Assembly: GCA_947683625.1 (NCBI GenBank)
Contig: CANTUR010000283.1
Location: forward strand, 16,005,001 to 16,069,000
DNA from: Mallotus nudiflorus
Taxonomy: Eukaryota > Streptophyta > Magnoliopsida > Malpighiales > Euphorbiaceae
DNA: 64,000 nt
Reading direction: 5' to 3'
Part shown: positions 35,199 to 47,601 of the stretch, piece after piece
Numbering within the stretch: the stretch's first letter is position 1
Layout: every line of letters begins with the position of its first letter
Position numbers and translations under genes: made by a program
Notes under the pieces: model-generated
Database searches by the model: none
What the model was told of the DNA's origin: nothing
What the model saw: the letters and a program-made list of their open reading frames with translations, nothing else

Positions 35199-36053
35199 GG
35201 GATGTATTTAATTAGGACTTTTAAATACTTTGATAGATTTTTAAAAGTTATGAAGTATTCAATTACAACTTTTATAAACTCTTTAAAAGTTAGGATGTAT
35301 TCAACAATGACTTTTATAAACTTAAAAAAAGTTTATAAAAGTTAAGGGGTATTTAATTAAGACTTTTAAAAAGTTAATAAAAGTAAATCAGTATTAAAAA
35401 AGTCATGATTTTTTAAAGAAAATGGAATTTTGTGGACTTTTAATGACTTTAAATGACTTTTTCTATTTATATTAACTTACAAAAAGTCATTCTTCTTAAC
35501 TCAAGAATTTGAATGATTTTCAAATATGATACTCTGCTTATTGCTATTTCAATTTATTTTCTTTTTTTTTTATATGTTTTTCATTTTTGTTTATCATGTT
35601 TTCTTTTATATATTTATTAGATAAATATTTTTTGGTTGGTTGTGAAAAAATCTATTAGTTGAAAAAAAAATTTGATATTTTTTTTATTTGAAATTAATAA
35701 AATAAATATCTTAATTATTTTTTAAAAAGTTAATTAAATAAATTAACTTTTAATAGTTATTTTAAATATTTTATTTTATTTTATTATATAATAAAATTAA
35801 TTTATTAGATCAAAATATGTATATTAAAATTAATAAAAGTTGTCCAATATCAATAAAAATTATAATTTTTTTTTAAAAATAAAGTCTATAAAAGTAATTA
35901 ATAAATTCATAAACTTTAAAAAAGTCTTTCAAAATAGAGTATATAAAAGTTATTAAACTCTATAAAAGTCATTAAAAAGTCTATAAATTTTATAAAAATT
36001 ATTCACTTGAAAAAGTCTATAAATGTCTTTAAAATTACTAATTGAATGTACTC
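35199..36053. mobile_element. MITE-like element with repeated subterminal motifs
   Basis: The ends 'ggatgtatttaattagga' and, reversed from the right, 'gagtacattcaattagta' are inverted repeats. The left side carries about four tandem variants of 'gtattcaattacaactttta' (near 35200, 35254, 35296 and 35348). The interior is AT-rich with many 'ctataaaagt' motifs. Non-coding; superfamily uncertain. Confidence 0.5.
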
Positions 36054-36854
36054 GTTAAGTATTAAGAGATTTTTACCCATCACATCACATGACAACACAA
36101 AAATTAAAAAATATAAATTGGTTACACAAAAAATATTAACTTATGATAAATTTTAAAAAATATAAACACGGACAATTTTCATGGTATTATGGTGAACTTT
36201 TGAATTAGATAAAAGTAAAATTCATATATTACAAAAATTGTAAATTATTTTCCTTGCTTGCTCACTGACCTTCATGTTCAGTGCAAGTGGCTGTTATGAA
36301 TTCTAATACCCACCTTAGGTCTTCTGAGATAGATGCCTTTATTATCATGGATAAATTCATCAACCGACTCCCTTACGTTTCTTGATGTTATGCTCCTGCA
36401 TTGTTGAAGGCCTTTTACGTTTGTTCAGAAACAGGAAAGCTGAGACAATAAATTTGTGCAATATGTATATTGAAAATGAACTTCTCCTGCTCTGAGACTC
36501 TGCAGTTTATTACATCCCTCATTTCTCAGGTGTTAGTTCTTTTATAGATCAAGTTTTGCTAATCAACACTTCAGTTTCTTGTGGGTACAGCAGATTCAAG
36601 CTTCTCCTGCTATTTCATCATTTAAATTAGCTTGTACAAATATTTTCGTATACCAGAAACAGTAAATTTGCATTCGAAAACAATTGCAGAAAACTTCAAC
36701 ATCAAGGTCTAGATTAATAAGCTTATGGACAAACAAAGTTGAACATCATATCTACAATTAGAACCCAAAAAGACTTTGGCCACCTTCTACTTGTTTCATG
36801 ATCATCAATATCATTGATTAACTTTCTGCTTAATCTGATACATATACTACTACT
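36054..36854. other. Gene-free stretch beside the B3 fragment
   Basis: Slightly less AT-rich from about 36240. It may be the 3' untranslated and downstream part of the B3/REM gene fragment. No other feature found. Confidence 0.4.
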
Positions 36855-37380
36855 TCATATATACCGATGAAATACTGAAACTTTCAGGGCAAAGTTCTTC
36901 CTTTGGATCAACTCAAAAAGACACACATCTCCTATTCCCAAATTACTGTCTCTAAGACATTTACCCCATCCCTTACTTAACTTCAAACTTCCACCTTTCC
37001 ATTGCCAATTGCTTTTCACTAGCCATTTTCTACCTTTAAAATCCTGAACTTTGATACTCCCTGATTCTTTATTTAGATACCTCTTTGCAAATCTCGATGG
37101 CACAAACTGCAAATTTCAGGAGGAATTACAGGTAAGTACGTGAACTAGACAGCTGAAAGTCATAAGAAAATACAATAAATTTATCTATATAAAGCCATAC
37201 CACAGTCTCCTCATGAATATTGTATCGTAGAATGATTATCAAGAAAGCTGGATTTTTTGGCTTGCACGTTATTGCTGCATCCACTGTTTTTCTGCTTTTT
37301 AGGACAATTTGGATAACGTGGCATGAAATAACTTGCTAGTAAAGATTTGATCTTCTTCTTCTTCTACTAGGGACAGTTCT
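36855..37380 (-). pseudogene. B3-domain (REM-type) transcription factor, C-terminal fragment
   Basis: The last exon is 37106-36855 on the minus strand, after an acceptor 'aatttgcag'. It reads 'FVPSRFAKRYLNKESGSIKV', a 'WLVKSNWQWKGGSLKLSKGW' block and 'LGIGDVCLFELI', ending 'LKVSVFHRYI'. This is the second half of a plant B3 DNA-binding domain, most like the REM group. The previous exon ends at 37201 (donor gtatgg) and reads 'ITCKPKNPAFLIIILRYNIH', the first B3 strands. Upstream of it an acidic linker (VEEEED) is in another frame, so a frameshift is likely near 37310. The single domain and lack of a start make this a gene relic; an expressed gene with unusual exons is less likely. Confidence 0.75.
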
Positions 37381-37445
37381 AGTCCATCTGCCAAAAAGCT
37401 CGTTTAGACTAACACTTCAGATTCATACCAGTATTACCATAAAAT

Positions 37446-37617
37446 TGTTGAAGAATCCCATATTGAAAAAGTACAAATAAATGAAGTGGCTAATAAGTGG
37501 TGTAGATTGAGTTTTAACACAAACCAATTGATTTTGTATTAGATGGGTTCAACCTCATTTATAAGTCCACATGTGTACGTGGGCCAATACTCTCTCAAGC
37601 CCGTGGACGTGTTAACA
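37446..37617 (+). mobile_element. TRIM-like short LTR
   Basis: 172 bp running from 'tgttgaagaatcccatattg' to 'gtgttaaca', directly followed by a primer-binding site for initiator tRNA-Met (tggtatcaaagc, 37618-37629). The TGTTGAAGAATCCCA start followed by 'ataagtccacatgtgt' is typical of small plant LTR/TRIM elements. Its internal region (about 37630-37800) is non-coding. The right part is missing where the copia element begins. Confidence 0.7.
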
Positions 37618-37857
37618 TGGTATCAAAGCAGTGGTCTCAGGTTCTTATGTAAGACCTGATTGTATTTGAATTTGGGAAGTGTCTGTTGTTGGGTGCAGCC
37701 CGTTTGAATTTAGCAAGTGTAATCTATGCCCTCTTCTTCCATCTTACACCTTATACCAGAACAAGAAACAGGCCTAGAAAGATTCTGTTTGGGCCAGTTA
37801 TATGCTCGTTTGCCTGTACTTAAATTTTCTCTTTTTTTTTTTTAATTTTATTCTTCA

Positions 37858-37870
37858 TGGTATCAGAGCA
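37858..37870 (+). other. Copia primer-binding site (initiator tRNA-Met)
   Basis: tggtatcagagca lies right after the 5' LTR end. It is the standard plant copia site complementary to the 3' end of initiator tRNA-Met. Confidence 0.85.
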
Positions 37871-37953
37871 TACCTATTGAAATCAAATTTTTTTATTGAA
37901 TTCTTGAAATCGTATTTTTTTTCTTTCTTTGAATTCTTTAAATCTTCAAAATC

Positions 37954-38890
37954 ATGACCACCGAAAACACATTCATCGTATCCCATGGAACACCCAATTT
38001 TATTCAAACCCTTTAAGATAATTCTCTCTTTCCCACAGAAATTATTCTTGATGATACGAACTATACTCTATGGTCACAGATCATGGAGATGCGAATTAGA
38101 GCCAGAAATAAATCTGTCTTTTTTAATGGCACTACACTAAAGCCATCAGCAAGAGATAAAGCGTTGGAAACTTGGCTCCTTGATAATAATTGAGTAAAAA
38201 GTTAGCGGATTGACTCCATGAGTCCGACATTGATGCAGAGATTCATCCGCCTTCTAATAGCAAAGGAGATATGGGATGCTGTCTCAAAAACCTTTTATGA
38301 TGGATATGACGAAACTCAGTTATTTGAATTGAACTGGAAATCATTCATAACACGTCAGAATGCTAAGCCATTACCTGCATGCTATAATGAACTGATTGGA
38401 ATATTTCAAGAAATTGATGCCCGGACGTGTGCACAAGGGGAGGATGTTGATGGAGTAGTATCACTCCATAAACATATTACCCGGCTTCGAACACATATTT
38501 TCCTAGCTGTGTTTGATTCAGAATTTAATAATGCTCGGAGTGAAATACTTCGGAAGGATCCACCTCTTGATATCGAGTCTAGTTATGCATATGTACGGAG
38601 GGATCATAACCAGCGACATACGATGGAAGAGCCGAAGATACTGTCAGACCATTCTATACTTGTAGCAGCTCAGACTTGTCCCCAGTTCAAAGGGAAAATA
38701 CAGAGTAAATCCATCACATACACCTGTACTCATTGGTGCTATGAAATTGTAGGATATCTAGAATGGTGGGATTTCAATAGCAAGCTTCGTAAGAAGCTCA
38801 GAAAGGTTGCAATTGCCACCTTGAGTGGTATTAAACCAAGTGGTGATCTTGATGCAACATCAGGTATGACAAATCTTACTCGAAATAATA
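37954..38890 (+). pseudogene. Copia Gag
   Basis: From the ATG at 37954 the frame reads a UBN2-type Gag ('YTLWSQIMEMRIRARNKS', then 'AKEIWDAVSKTFYDGYDETQ' and 'NELIGIFQEIDARTC'). In-frame stops lie at 38014-38016 and near 38193-38205. From 38218 it is open for 314 codons into the protease. The zinc knuckle near 38720-38790 ('CTHWCYEIVGYLEWW') has lost its spacing. Confidence 0.82.
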
Positions 38891-41800
38891 CATGGATTAT
38901 TGATACAAGTGCTACTTATCATATGATAAACTCCCCTCACCATCTTACATCCATCCGCCCATCAACCCAACAAAATATTCTAACTGCTAATGGAGACATA
39001 ACACCAGTCACTCATAAAGGATCAATATCTAACTCTGACTCTCTTAATCTAGATACTGTTCTTGTTGTTCCATCTCTTTCATGTAATCTACTATTTATTG
39101 GCCAAATCACTGAAACCTTGAATTGCACTATTAAATTTTGGCCTAATTATTGTGTATTTTAGGACATTGCAACGCACCGGATTCTTGGCTCTGGTGTTAA
39201 ACGTGGAAAGTTGTACTATCTTGAGTTGCATGATGATTTAAGACAGAAGTCAAGTCAAGTTAATAGGGTTGGTAGAAGTTGCTCGAGTAAAGACCACATA
39301 ATCTTGTGGCATCGTCGTCTTGGTCATCTTTCTTTTCATTATCTTAGACAAATAAAACCGAATTTATTTTTGAATACCACAGACTCAAAATTCAAGTGTG
39401 ATATTTGTGAATTGGCAAAAGGCCACCGAATTTCTTATGTACCGAGTTATAACAAAAATTCAATTCCATTTATGACCATTCATTCTGATGTATAGGGACC
39501 TGCTCGAATTCCTATTCTATTCGGTGCTTGATATTTTGTAATGTTTATTGATGAATGTACCCGGATGACCTGGGTATTACTACTTTCAAATAAAAGAGAT
39601 GTGTGCTCCAAGTTCTAGGACCTGTACAAAATGGTGGCTTCACAATACTAGAGTAAAATCTGAGTCTTACAATCTGACAATGGTGGGGAGTATGTTAACT
39701 CGATTCTAAATGATTTCTACCATAAGAAGGGCATTTGCCACCAAACATCCTGTGCTGGCACCCCTTAACAAAATGGTATAGTCGAACGGAAGAATCGATA
39801 ATTATTGGAAGTTGTCCAAGCATTATTATTTAACATGAATGTTCCTCGAGAATACTAGGAAGAGGTTGTTCGATCCATTGCGTACCTCATAAACTGGACA
39901 CCATCAAGAGTACTCGATTTTAAAACCCCTCTTCAGAAACTTTAGGAGCTTTTCATATCTCCACTCCTCAATAATCTTGAGCCCTTAGTTTTTGGATGCT
40001 CGGCATATGTTCATCAGACACTCGGCAAATTAGATCCTCGAGCTATCTGGTGTATCTTTATTGGCTATGCGGATCTACAAAACAGATATCGTTGTTATGA
40101 TTCGAATGCAAAGAAGATGTATGTCACTCGGGATGTTTGGTTTTATGAAAATTTTCCTTTCTTCTCCTACTTCGAGTGCTTTTTTCAGGGGGAGAAAAAT
40201 TTGAACCTTTTTGAATTTAAAGATAGCATTCCGAGTGGTCTGAATGTTGAAGATAGCATTCTGAGTGTTCCAAGTCTCCTAAATATTCCGAGCATCTCAC
40301 AAACATCTGATGTTCTAACTTTGAACATATCACCTGGACAGACATTTGATGTTCCAAGTTCGAGCATCTTACCCGGATAGGTCATAGAAGAAAATATAAG
40401 TAATCAAGATAGTACATCTTCCCAACCCACACCAGAAGCTGAAGAAACTCTGAATGTGGATGTGCATAATAAGGTAAACTTGTCTCCTTTAGTAACTCCA
40501 AATACTGAGCCGCGATATCCTTTTAAAATCAATAGAGGGGTTTCAAAAAAATAATATGATCCGAACCTTCATACCAAAGCTAAATACCCTATCAATAACT
40601 TCATATCAACTAACCATTTGTTTAACTCACATGCACTTACTGTAGATCAATTATCTACTGTATCTATTCTGAGTAATGTGTAGGAAGCCTTAGATGATTT
40701 GGATTGGAAGAAAGTTATGAATGATGAAATGGAGGCATTGTAGAAGAACCGGACATGGGATCTTATTCCTCTTTCGGAAGGAAAGAAAATGGTGGGATGC
40801 AGGTGGATATTTACTATCAAACTCAATTCAGATGGAAGCATAAATCGGTATAAAGCTCAAATGGTAGCAAAGGGGTATACTCAGAAGTATGGAATTGACT
40901 GTGAAGATACATTTTCCTAGTAGCAAAAGTGAACACCATCTGAGTCCTTATTTCTTTAGCTGCTAACCTGGACTGGCCGCTATGATAATTTGAAGTGAAG
41001 AATGCATTTTTGAATAGAACTATAGATGAAGAAGTATATATGGATCCACCACTTGGAACTAAATGTACTGACCGAGTATGCAAACTAAAAAGGGCATTGT
41101 ATGGACTCAAGCAATCACCTCGAGCATGGTTTGGACGACTCTCAACTTTCATAAGGAAACTCAGATATAAGCAAAGTGATGTTGATCATACACTATTCAT
41201 CAAATAGAAGTTAGGTAAAATCACCGTGCGGATTGTATATGTTGATGATATGGTGGTCATTGGAAATGATCCGAGTGAGACAATAATCTTGCAAAGACAG
41301 TTAGCATCCGATTTTGAACTTAAGGATTTGGGTAACTTGAAGTATTTTTTAGGAATTGAAGTTGCAAAGTCAGCTCAAGGAATTTCCCTCTACCAACGAA
41401 AGTACGTAATGAACCTACTGATAGAGACGGGCATGCTTGATTGTAAGCCAGCCGAGACTCCAATTAAAGTCAACCATGGACTTTCAATCCTAGGAGATCA
41501 AGTTCCAATTGATAAAGATCAGCATCAAAGGTTGGTAGGAAGGTTGATTTACCTATCTCATACTCGGCCGGACATTGCTTATGCAGTAAGTGTTGTAAGT
41601 TAGTTCATGCATTCTCTGAGTAAAGAACATATGAATATAGTATACTGAATATTAAGATATCTAAAGTCTTCTCCGAGTAAAGGGTTATTCTTTAGGAGGA
41701 ATAAGGATTATGAAATTATTGGCTATACTGATGCTGATTGGGTTGAAGATTGGACTGATAAAAAATTAACATCCGGGTACTTTATGTTTGTTGGAAATAA

Positions 41801-42194
41801 TTTAGTCACTTGGAGAAGCAAGAAACAAAAAGTTGTAGCAAGGTCAAGAGCTAAAGCTAAGTTTAGAGGAATGGCTCATGGAGTATGTGAGTTGCTCTGG
41901 ATAAGGTAAATTGTTTGGGATCTGGGATTAAAACATTTGAACCCTATGTTGTTACAATGTGATAATAAGGTAGCCATAGCAATTGCAAACAATCCAGTTC
42001 AACATGATCAGACTAAACATGTAGAGGTTGACAGACATTTCATAAAAGATCATCTGAACCCAGGAACAATTGATCTTCCATATATTTCTTCTCAGACTCA
42101 ACTAGCTGACATCCTTACAAAGGTTGTATCTGGAAAAATATTCTATAACTCACTTGACAAGTTGGGAATGATTGACATACATTCACCAACTTGA
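38891..42194 (+). pseudogene. Copia Pol: protease, integrase, RT, RNase H
   Basis: The copia order (integrase before RT) is clear. Protease reads 'WIIDTSATYHM' (38890-38925), with Ser for the Gly of DTG. The pre-integrase domain has 'ILWHRRLGHLS' and 'CDICELAKGH' (39300-39425). The integrase core shows 'LQSDNGGEYVN' (Asp 39676-39678) and 'NGIVERKNR' (Glu 39784-39786). A Ser/Pro-rich spacer lies at 40190-40380. RT has 'GCRWIFTIKLNSDGS', 'RALYGLKQSPRAWFGRL' and catalytic YVDD (DD at 41244-41249). RNase H has 'YTDADWVEDWTDKKLTSGYF' and 'CDNKVAIAIANNP'. At least fifteen stops or shifts; inactive. Confidence 0.92.
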
Positions 42195-42201
42195 GGGGGA
42201 G
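42191..42201 (+). other. Copia polypurine tract
   Basis: ttgagggggag lies just before the TG of the 3' LTR, in the usual position and form for plant copia elements. Confidence 0.85.
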
Positions 42202-42420
42202 TGTTGAGGAAGTAAATATTTTTATTGTATACATTAGGAAGTAAATATTTGTATACAATTAGGAATAAAGTTTTATTCTATTTAAAATGTTATTCTATTC
42301 CTAATTAGGTTGTGATTAGGGTTTCTATGTGTATATATAAGGGGTGTAACCCTTCTTTGAATTTCATAGAAAAAATATTTCCTTTGAATTTTCTCTTTTT
42401 TCTTTGAATTTTATTCTTCA
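42202..42420 (+). mobile_element. Copia 3' LTR
   Basis: 219 bp, tgttgaggaag to ttattcttca. A TATA box (tatatataa, 42332-42340) lies in 'gtgtatatataaggggtgtaac', with a direct repeat 'aggaagtaaatattt' near the left end. Confidence 0.88.
42332..42340 (+). promoter_or_regulatory. TATA box in copia LTR
   Basis: TATATATAA is followed about 30 bp later by 'cccttctttgaatttcat', the expected start of the R region. Confidence 0.6.
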
Positions 42421-42580
42421 CCCTCCTCTGTAATTAGTTCTAAAATCATTCTTGGATTAGTTCGTCATATTATTAAAAAAAATAGAAGCATATAAAAGTT
42501 GAAATTCTGTAGGATTAGCTTTATTCTCTTGGAATGGTACCTATATAGTTATATTGTTAAGTTCTATGGTTATCTATACC

Positions 42581-43511
42581 TAACGGTATAACTAAACTGA
42601 ACTGAACCGAACTTTTAAAAGTTCAAGAATTAACGAACTCGAACTAAGTTTGAACTTGTTAAATTTTCAAAACTCTAACTCAAATTCAGCTGCAGCTCAC
42701 GTTTGATGATTTCGAGCTGAACTTGCTAGCTAGATAAGCTCAACACATAGCATATATGGTTTCTTATTATACTTAATAATTTAGACTTTATTTACTTAAT
42801 ACTAAATCAATATTATACAATATTCAATTGATATTATTTTTACTTCAAAATTAAAATTTTATTTACTTAATATAAATACTAATATACTTCAAAACTACAA
42901 AATTTATCATCAAATTAAAATTATATTTAATAATATTTATTTAATTAATATTAATGTTTAATAGTTTAAATTATATTTACTTGATAAAAATTTTAATATT
43001 AATATTAATTTATACAAAAATTGTATGATATTATTATTAATATCTAATTTTTATTATAAAATTTAATAATTTTATTACAAACATAATTTTTTTAGAATTA
43101 AAAACTTAATTGTATTATAGAATTAAATAATTGTATTAAAAAATTTACATTAAAACTATATAATGATTATTATTATTATACAATTTCTATTATATTTAGT
43201 AATCTAAATTATATGTATATTTTTATTATAATTATATAAGTTTTATTTAATACTACCACCTAATATTAATATTTAAATTAACATGTTAGTAAATAAGCCT
43301 AATTGTAAGTTGGCTCACAAGCCTATGGACTAGCCTATTTGCGAATTTAAATGAGCTGAACTTAAGGAAGTTCGAGTTTGGCTTGTTTAACTTATAAACC
43401 TTAAAATAAAGTTCAGGCTCAACTTGTTTAGTTTAACAAACAAACTCAAGTGAGATTTTTTCGAGCCCAACTCCAATGAATCATGAGTTGCTTAGGTCGG
43501 TTACACCCCTA
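42581..43511. mobile_element. hAT-like non-autonomous element
   Basis: The ends 'taacggtataac' and, reversed from the right, 'taggggtgtaac' match at 9 of 12 positions. The right form is a common hAT terminus. Flanking 8-mers tctatacc (42573-42580) and actatact (43512-43519) agree at 6 of 8 bases, fitting an old 8-bp duplication. The interior is AT-rich with 'gttcgagtttggct'-like subterminal text and no coding capacity. Confidence 0.55.
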
Positions 43512-43519
43512 ACTATACT

Positions 43520-45092
43520 TTGATCAAACTTTTAATTGTTATTGTTATTAAGATTAAGCTTTTGATTTCTACTCTTGTCAAGGACCAAAATTTATTCATA
43601 TATTGAAATGATTTTAATGATTGAGCACATTGATAAATAAAGGTTGTCTACAAGTCATAGGAGTGCTCTTATGACTATAATTTAGTATAATTGAGTTTTG
43701 GTGGGAAATTGGTTGGTTGTGAATGTTGTTGTTTGTACTATTTTGAATATTATTTTATTATCATTTTTAGTTTGTGTTAAATTGGTGTGAATATATACTT
43801 TTATGTTTTTATTGTATTTTTTAGGGAAAAGAATGAACTAAGGAGTGAATTGAGCAATTAGAGAAAAAATATAGCAAAACAAAAAAGAATGAAAAAAGTC
43901 AACAATGAGTTGATGGAATGAAGATTCAAAGCAAGGATCGAGAGTTGAGTTGCTGTGGCGATCATAAAAGACATCAAAATTGCACGTTCCTGAGTCCATC
44001 CCTTTTGTGGTGAGCTCAGAGGCAAAGTGATCATTGAGTCCATATTGTAGGCCTCTTTGCTGCTATTGCAGATATGGTTGCAATCGTAAGCAACTCATTT
44101 CCAATTGTAAAATGCTAATGTATGCCATTTCAGAGAGCAAATATAGGGAAATTCAAGAGAACATTCTAGAAGGGGATATAAAAGGATAAAGGACATAAAT
44201 TTTAGCAGTCAATTTCACCCAATCAATGAGAAGAAGAGTACACCAACAAAAGGGAAGGAAAAAAAAAGAATCCATTGAAGAAGAGAAGAAGAAGAATTAA
44301 AGCTTATTAGATAACATTTCTTTAATATTTTCTTTACTTTCTTGATTTTATATGGATATTGTATTGGTTGTACTTATTGGACAATGAATTTTATTGCCAT
44401 GTTTGGTTAAATATTTTTATAGCTAAGATTTGTTGACCCATATGAATTAAGCTTTATAATGTAGATCTTGTTTATATATTATTGCATATTATGTTTATTA
44501 TTATTCATTGATGTTATAGGTGGAAAACTATAACTTATCTTAATATAGAATTATACATTAAGAAATGATAATTCTAGTAGATCTATAAACACAAGTTTGA
44601 AGGTTAATGACTAGAGATAGCTTTAATTTATTCAATTTTCATTTAGGTATGCTCAATACTTTGTTTGGATGATATTAGTTGATGCCTTTAAAGATAATGG
44701 GAATTAAGCTTTGGTGTCTACTATTAATTTTAAATAAATTAATTCAATCATTGCTTGAGAGAGAATGTTTGATAACTAAGAAAACTCAAAATGTGCAAGC
44801 ACGTAAATGGATTTTATTGTTAGCTTAATAATTATATGGTGTAGCAAATCCTTAGAAACACTCTCATATTATTGATTTCTCTTTGCCAATACATAGTTTA
44901 ATGTTTATTTTACTTGTTGTTAATTTAGTTGTCAAATTTGCTTATATTCAACTCAATTGTGAGCTCTAAAAAAGGTTAGCTAAGACCAATAGGTGATTAA
45001 TTATCAATTCTCATGGGAACGATACTCAACTTTATCTTTATTACTTTGTCTATCTTGTGTACTTTGGGGTTGTGCTATTTAAGGGCTAAACA
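43520..45092 (+). other. Gene-free stretch, possibly an old LTR
   Basis: No gene. Its text ('cttatatt...ctcaattg', then 'catgggaacgatactcaact') resembles the end of plant LTRs that carry a conserved 'gggaacgatac' box. The solo LTR at 50498-55145 has a related box on the opposite strand ('gtatcgatccca'). Left boundary and duplications were not found. Confidence 0.35.
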
Positions 45093-46734
45093 ACTGTTAA
45101 TTTGCAGAAATGACTGCAAATCGCTAAATTAGGGCAACGTCTCAGTACTAAGATAATGCTTTAGTACCCTGACTTGCGCCTTTTTGATTAGGCATAATAA
45201 CTATTATGGTGGCACTTTAGTGCACTGAGGCGATGCCTTAGTGTTGCGTCGACACCTTGGTGCCTTTCCTGAAGCATATTCGGACTAGAAATAAGTCCAT
45301 AAACCATGCCTCATTACCTTCCAACAAATAAATTGAGTAGAATTTAGTTAATAGCTTAGAATATCATTTTTCTAATTTAATTCTTAAATGTCTTTATAGT
45401 AGCCGTTCCAGCTACAACAATAGAAAATAGACCGGGTCTATTTGGTTAGTCTCTTCTATCAATAACTTCAAGTGAGTGGCTAACCAAATAACATTGGTTT
45501 TAAATTTATGGAAAATATATTTTTATTAACATAACTCTATAATATGTACTAGTTCCATCAGTTTTAAACTCATATCACACATGTATACTGATGTTTCCTT
45601 ACAAATATGATTTAATGGATTACAGTTATAAATATTGCTTAAAGCTTGCTATTATTATTATGCTATAAATTATTTAACTTATACAATAAAAAGTGAGAAC
45701 AAACAACATTATAGTATTTATTATATTGCTATAGCAATATGCTTATTAATTTGAACCCAATGATTAGTTGTAGTAAATATGTTTTGGACTTAGTCTCAAC
45801 AATTATTCAAGCAAATATATAGTTATTACCTTTATCAGTTTTCCTTGATGACTATAATAACTAACAATAAGTATGTTTCGTATTTAGCTTGATTTATATG
45901 AATGATCTAACTATAATAAAATCTATACACAAGTGGTAGATTTTCCTTACATTACACTATGATGACTAATATCTTATCTTAACATTTTAGATTACGCCAT
46001 AATGACTGGTGTCTTATCTCAGCATTATGTAATTTATATATTTATATTGGCAATATTACTCAGCAACTGTTTAGGAGACAACATTGGTTGTACATATAGC
46101 CTTGGGGGCATACAACTGGGTGGTCAGCCCTTGGGGGGCAGCTTTGCACATGCATATGACCAGCAATATTATACACTTGGGATGCTCAGTGTCATTATGT
46201 GTCTAATGTGTTAGCAATTCAACATAATCTTTAGGATATGTATTTAATGAGTATATGTAATAATTTCTCATAAATAATTTTTTAGTTTAATTTAGAATTT
46301 ATATTGATTGCAGATGTTATTTTAAGGAATAGTAAATGATAATAAATCATCGTGCCTTATTAGATTCACATGTATATTATATAAACAGTAGCTTTATAAC
46401 TATTATCATGGTAATTTTTTTTAAAAGCTAATACATTAACAGGAAATAGCATTTTCTCCTACTTTGTTATATCATTATCCACCCACTGAGTATTTTACAC
46501 TCACCCCTCACTTTTAATTTTTCTCATATCCATTGGAGCATCATCAATAGTACTCTTTAGAAGTCGTCTATCTCATGTTTGTGGTTTAGCAATTAGAAGA
46601 GGTTGTGCTAACAACTCTGATATTTTGCTATTTTGGCATTTACTTAAGATGCTTATAAGTATTATAGACATGTCCATAATGTTTGTGATAAATAGTAGTA
46701 ATAGAGAACTTGGTGTCTAACCAATAAGTAAAAC
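45093..46734. other. Intergenic stretch without a gene
   Basis: At 45118-45262 there are degenerate 'gaggcgatgcctt'-type motifs. At 45437-45487 a small hairpin pairs atttggttag with ctaaccaaat. The 70-codon frame at 46002-46214 starts with a hydrophobic segment but shows no known family. Two diverged repeats of 'atgatgactaatatcttatct' and 'ataatgactggtgtcttatct' lie at 45958 and 45999. Confidence 0.4.
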
Positions 46735-47601
46735 CTAAAGCACATGTCCATTATAAAATTTATAAATAATTTTTATAATTCTTTTTTCTTGTTTATAAAA
46801 ATTAAATAATGCACATTTTAATGTATATCTAGACACATGTTTAACTTGTGCATTTAATGTTTTTTTACAATAATTAATAAAACCTACTTTTTCATCAAAA
46901 CTAAAAAATAAATGTTTCATACTAACTATTTTAGTTAATTCTAATTTATTTTGTTCATCACTATATTTAAATAAATGAGAAGAAATAGAGGATGTTGCGT
47001 GCTTGAAAAATCTAGTTTGTCTTTGTTTAACACTAACTTGTATTGGATGTTTGCTCATCAAGTGCTTTCTAAATGTGCCTCAGTCACCTCCAATTTTAAA
47101 TTTAATATTTTGACCACATTAATTACCAATTACATCATAGTGCATTTTTTGGCCGCTTAAAATGAACTTTGAAAATATCCATTGTAATTGAGATTTTTCT
47201 TCTTTACCTTGTTGTGGAATATTTGTTGCAAGTTCTTCCACATAAACTTCTTGACTTTCTTGTGTTGGATAATCATCTTCCAAATTATCTATCATATTAT
47301 CCAAATCAACAATATTTGGTTATCATTCACCAAAAAGTTTTGATTTGATCTTCCACTTGTCATTTTTTTGATAAAACAAATTTGAAACATTAATAAAAAA
47401 TTAAGAGTGAAATTAAATTAAAAAATAATTATTAAGAGAATAAGAGTAAATTATGAACTGATGGTTCACAGTTCATGGCTGGGTGGAACCGGCCCTAAAT
47501 TGGTTTGCCCATGGTTTCAGACCGGTCCTAAATTTGACCAGTTTTGGTCTTGGATTTTACTAGGTAGATTTCTAGAAAAAATTGGCCCGTGGCCAAGCCT
47601 A
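46735..47601 (-). pseudogene. hAT transposon 5' part: terminus, BED finger and N-terminal transposase
   Basis: On the minus strand the terminus near 47601 reads TAGGCTTGGCCACGGGCC, followed by 'ggaccggt' and 'gggccggttccac' subterminal motifs, all typical of plant hAT ends. The coding part starts near 47346 with an acidic N-terminus ('IDNLEDDYPTQESQEVYVEE'), a decayed BED zinc finger near 47060-47180 (its His pair kept in 'HLMSKHP') and, at 47061-46735, 'VGFINYCKKTLNAQVKHVSR' as in hAT transposases. Catalytic and dimerisation regions are missing, so it is a 3'-truncated relic. The terminus abuts the first kinase copy. Confidence 0.72.

Larger units (their letters stand above)
37820..42420 (+). 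mobile_element. Ty1/copia retrotransposon, 5'-truncated
   Basis: A 38-bp remnant of the 5' LTR (37820-37857, ending 'ttattcttca' like the 3' LTR) precedes the primer-binding site. Then come gag-pol, a polypurine tract and a complete 219-bp 3' LTR. The left LTR is cut and abuts the TRIM-like sequence, so no target duplication can be tested. Confidence 0.88.

Noticed and set aside
46002..46214. 70-codon frame with a hydrophobic start, like a small secreted protein
   Set aside because: No family resemblance, unusual Gly repeats, no supporting splice or promoter context; probably chance.
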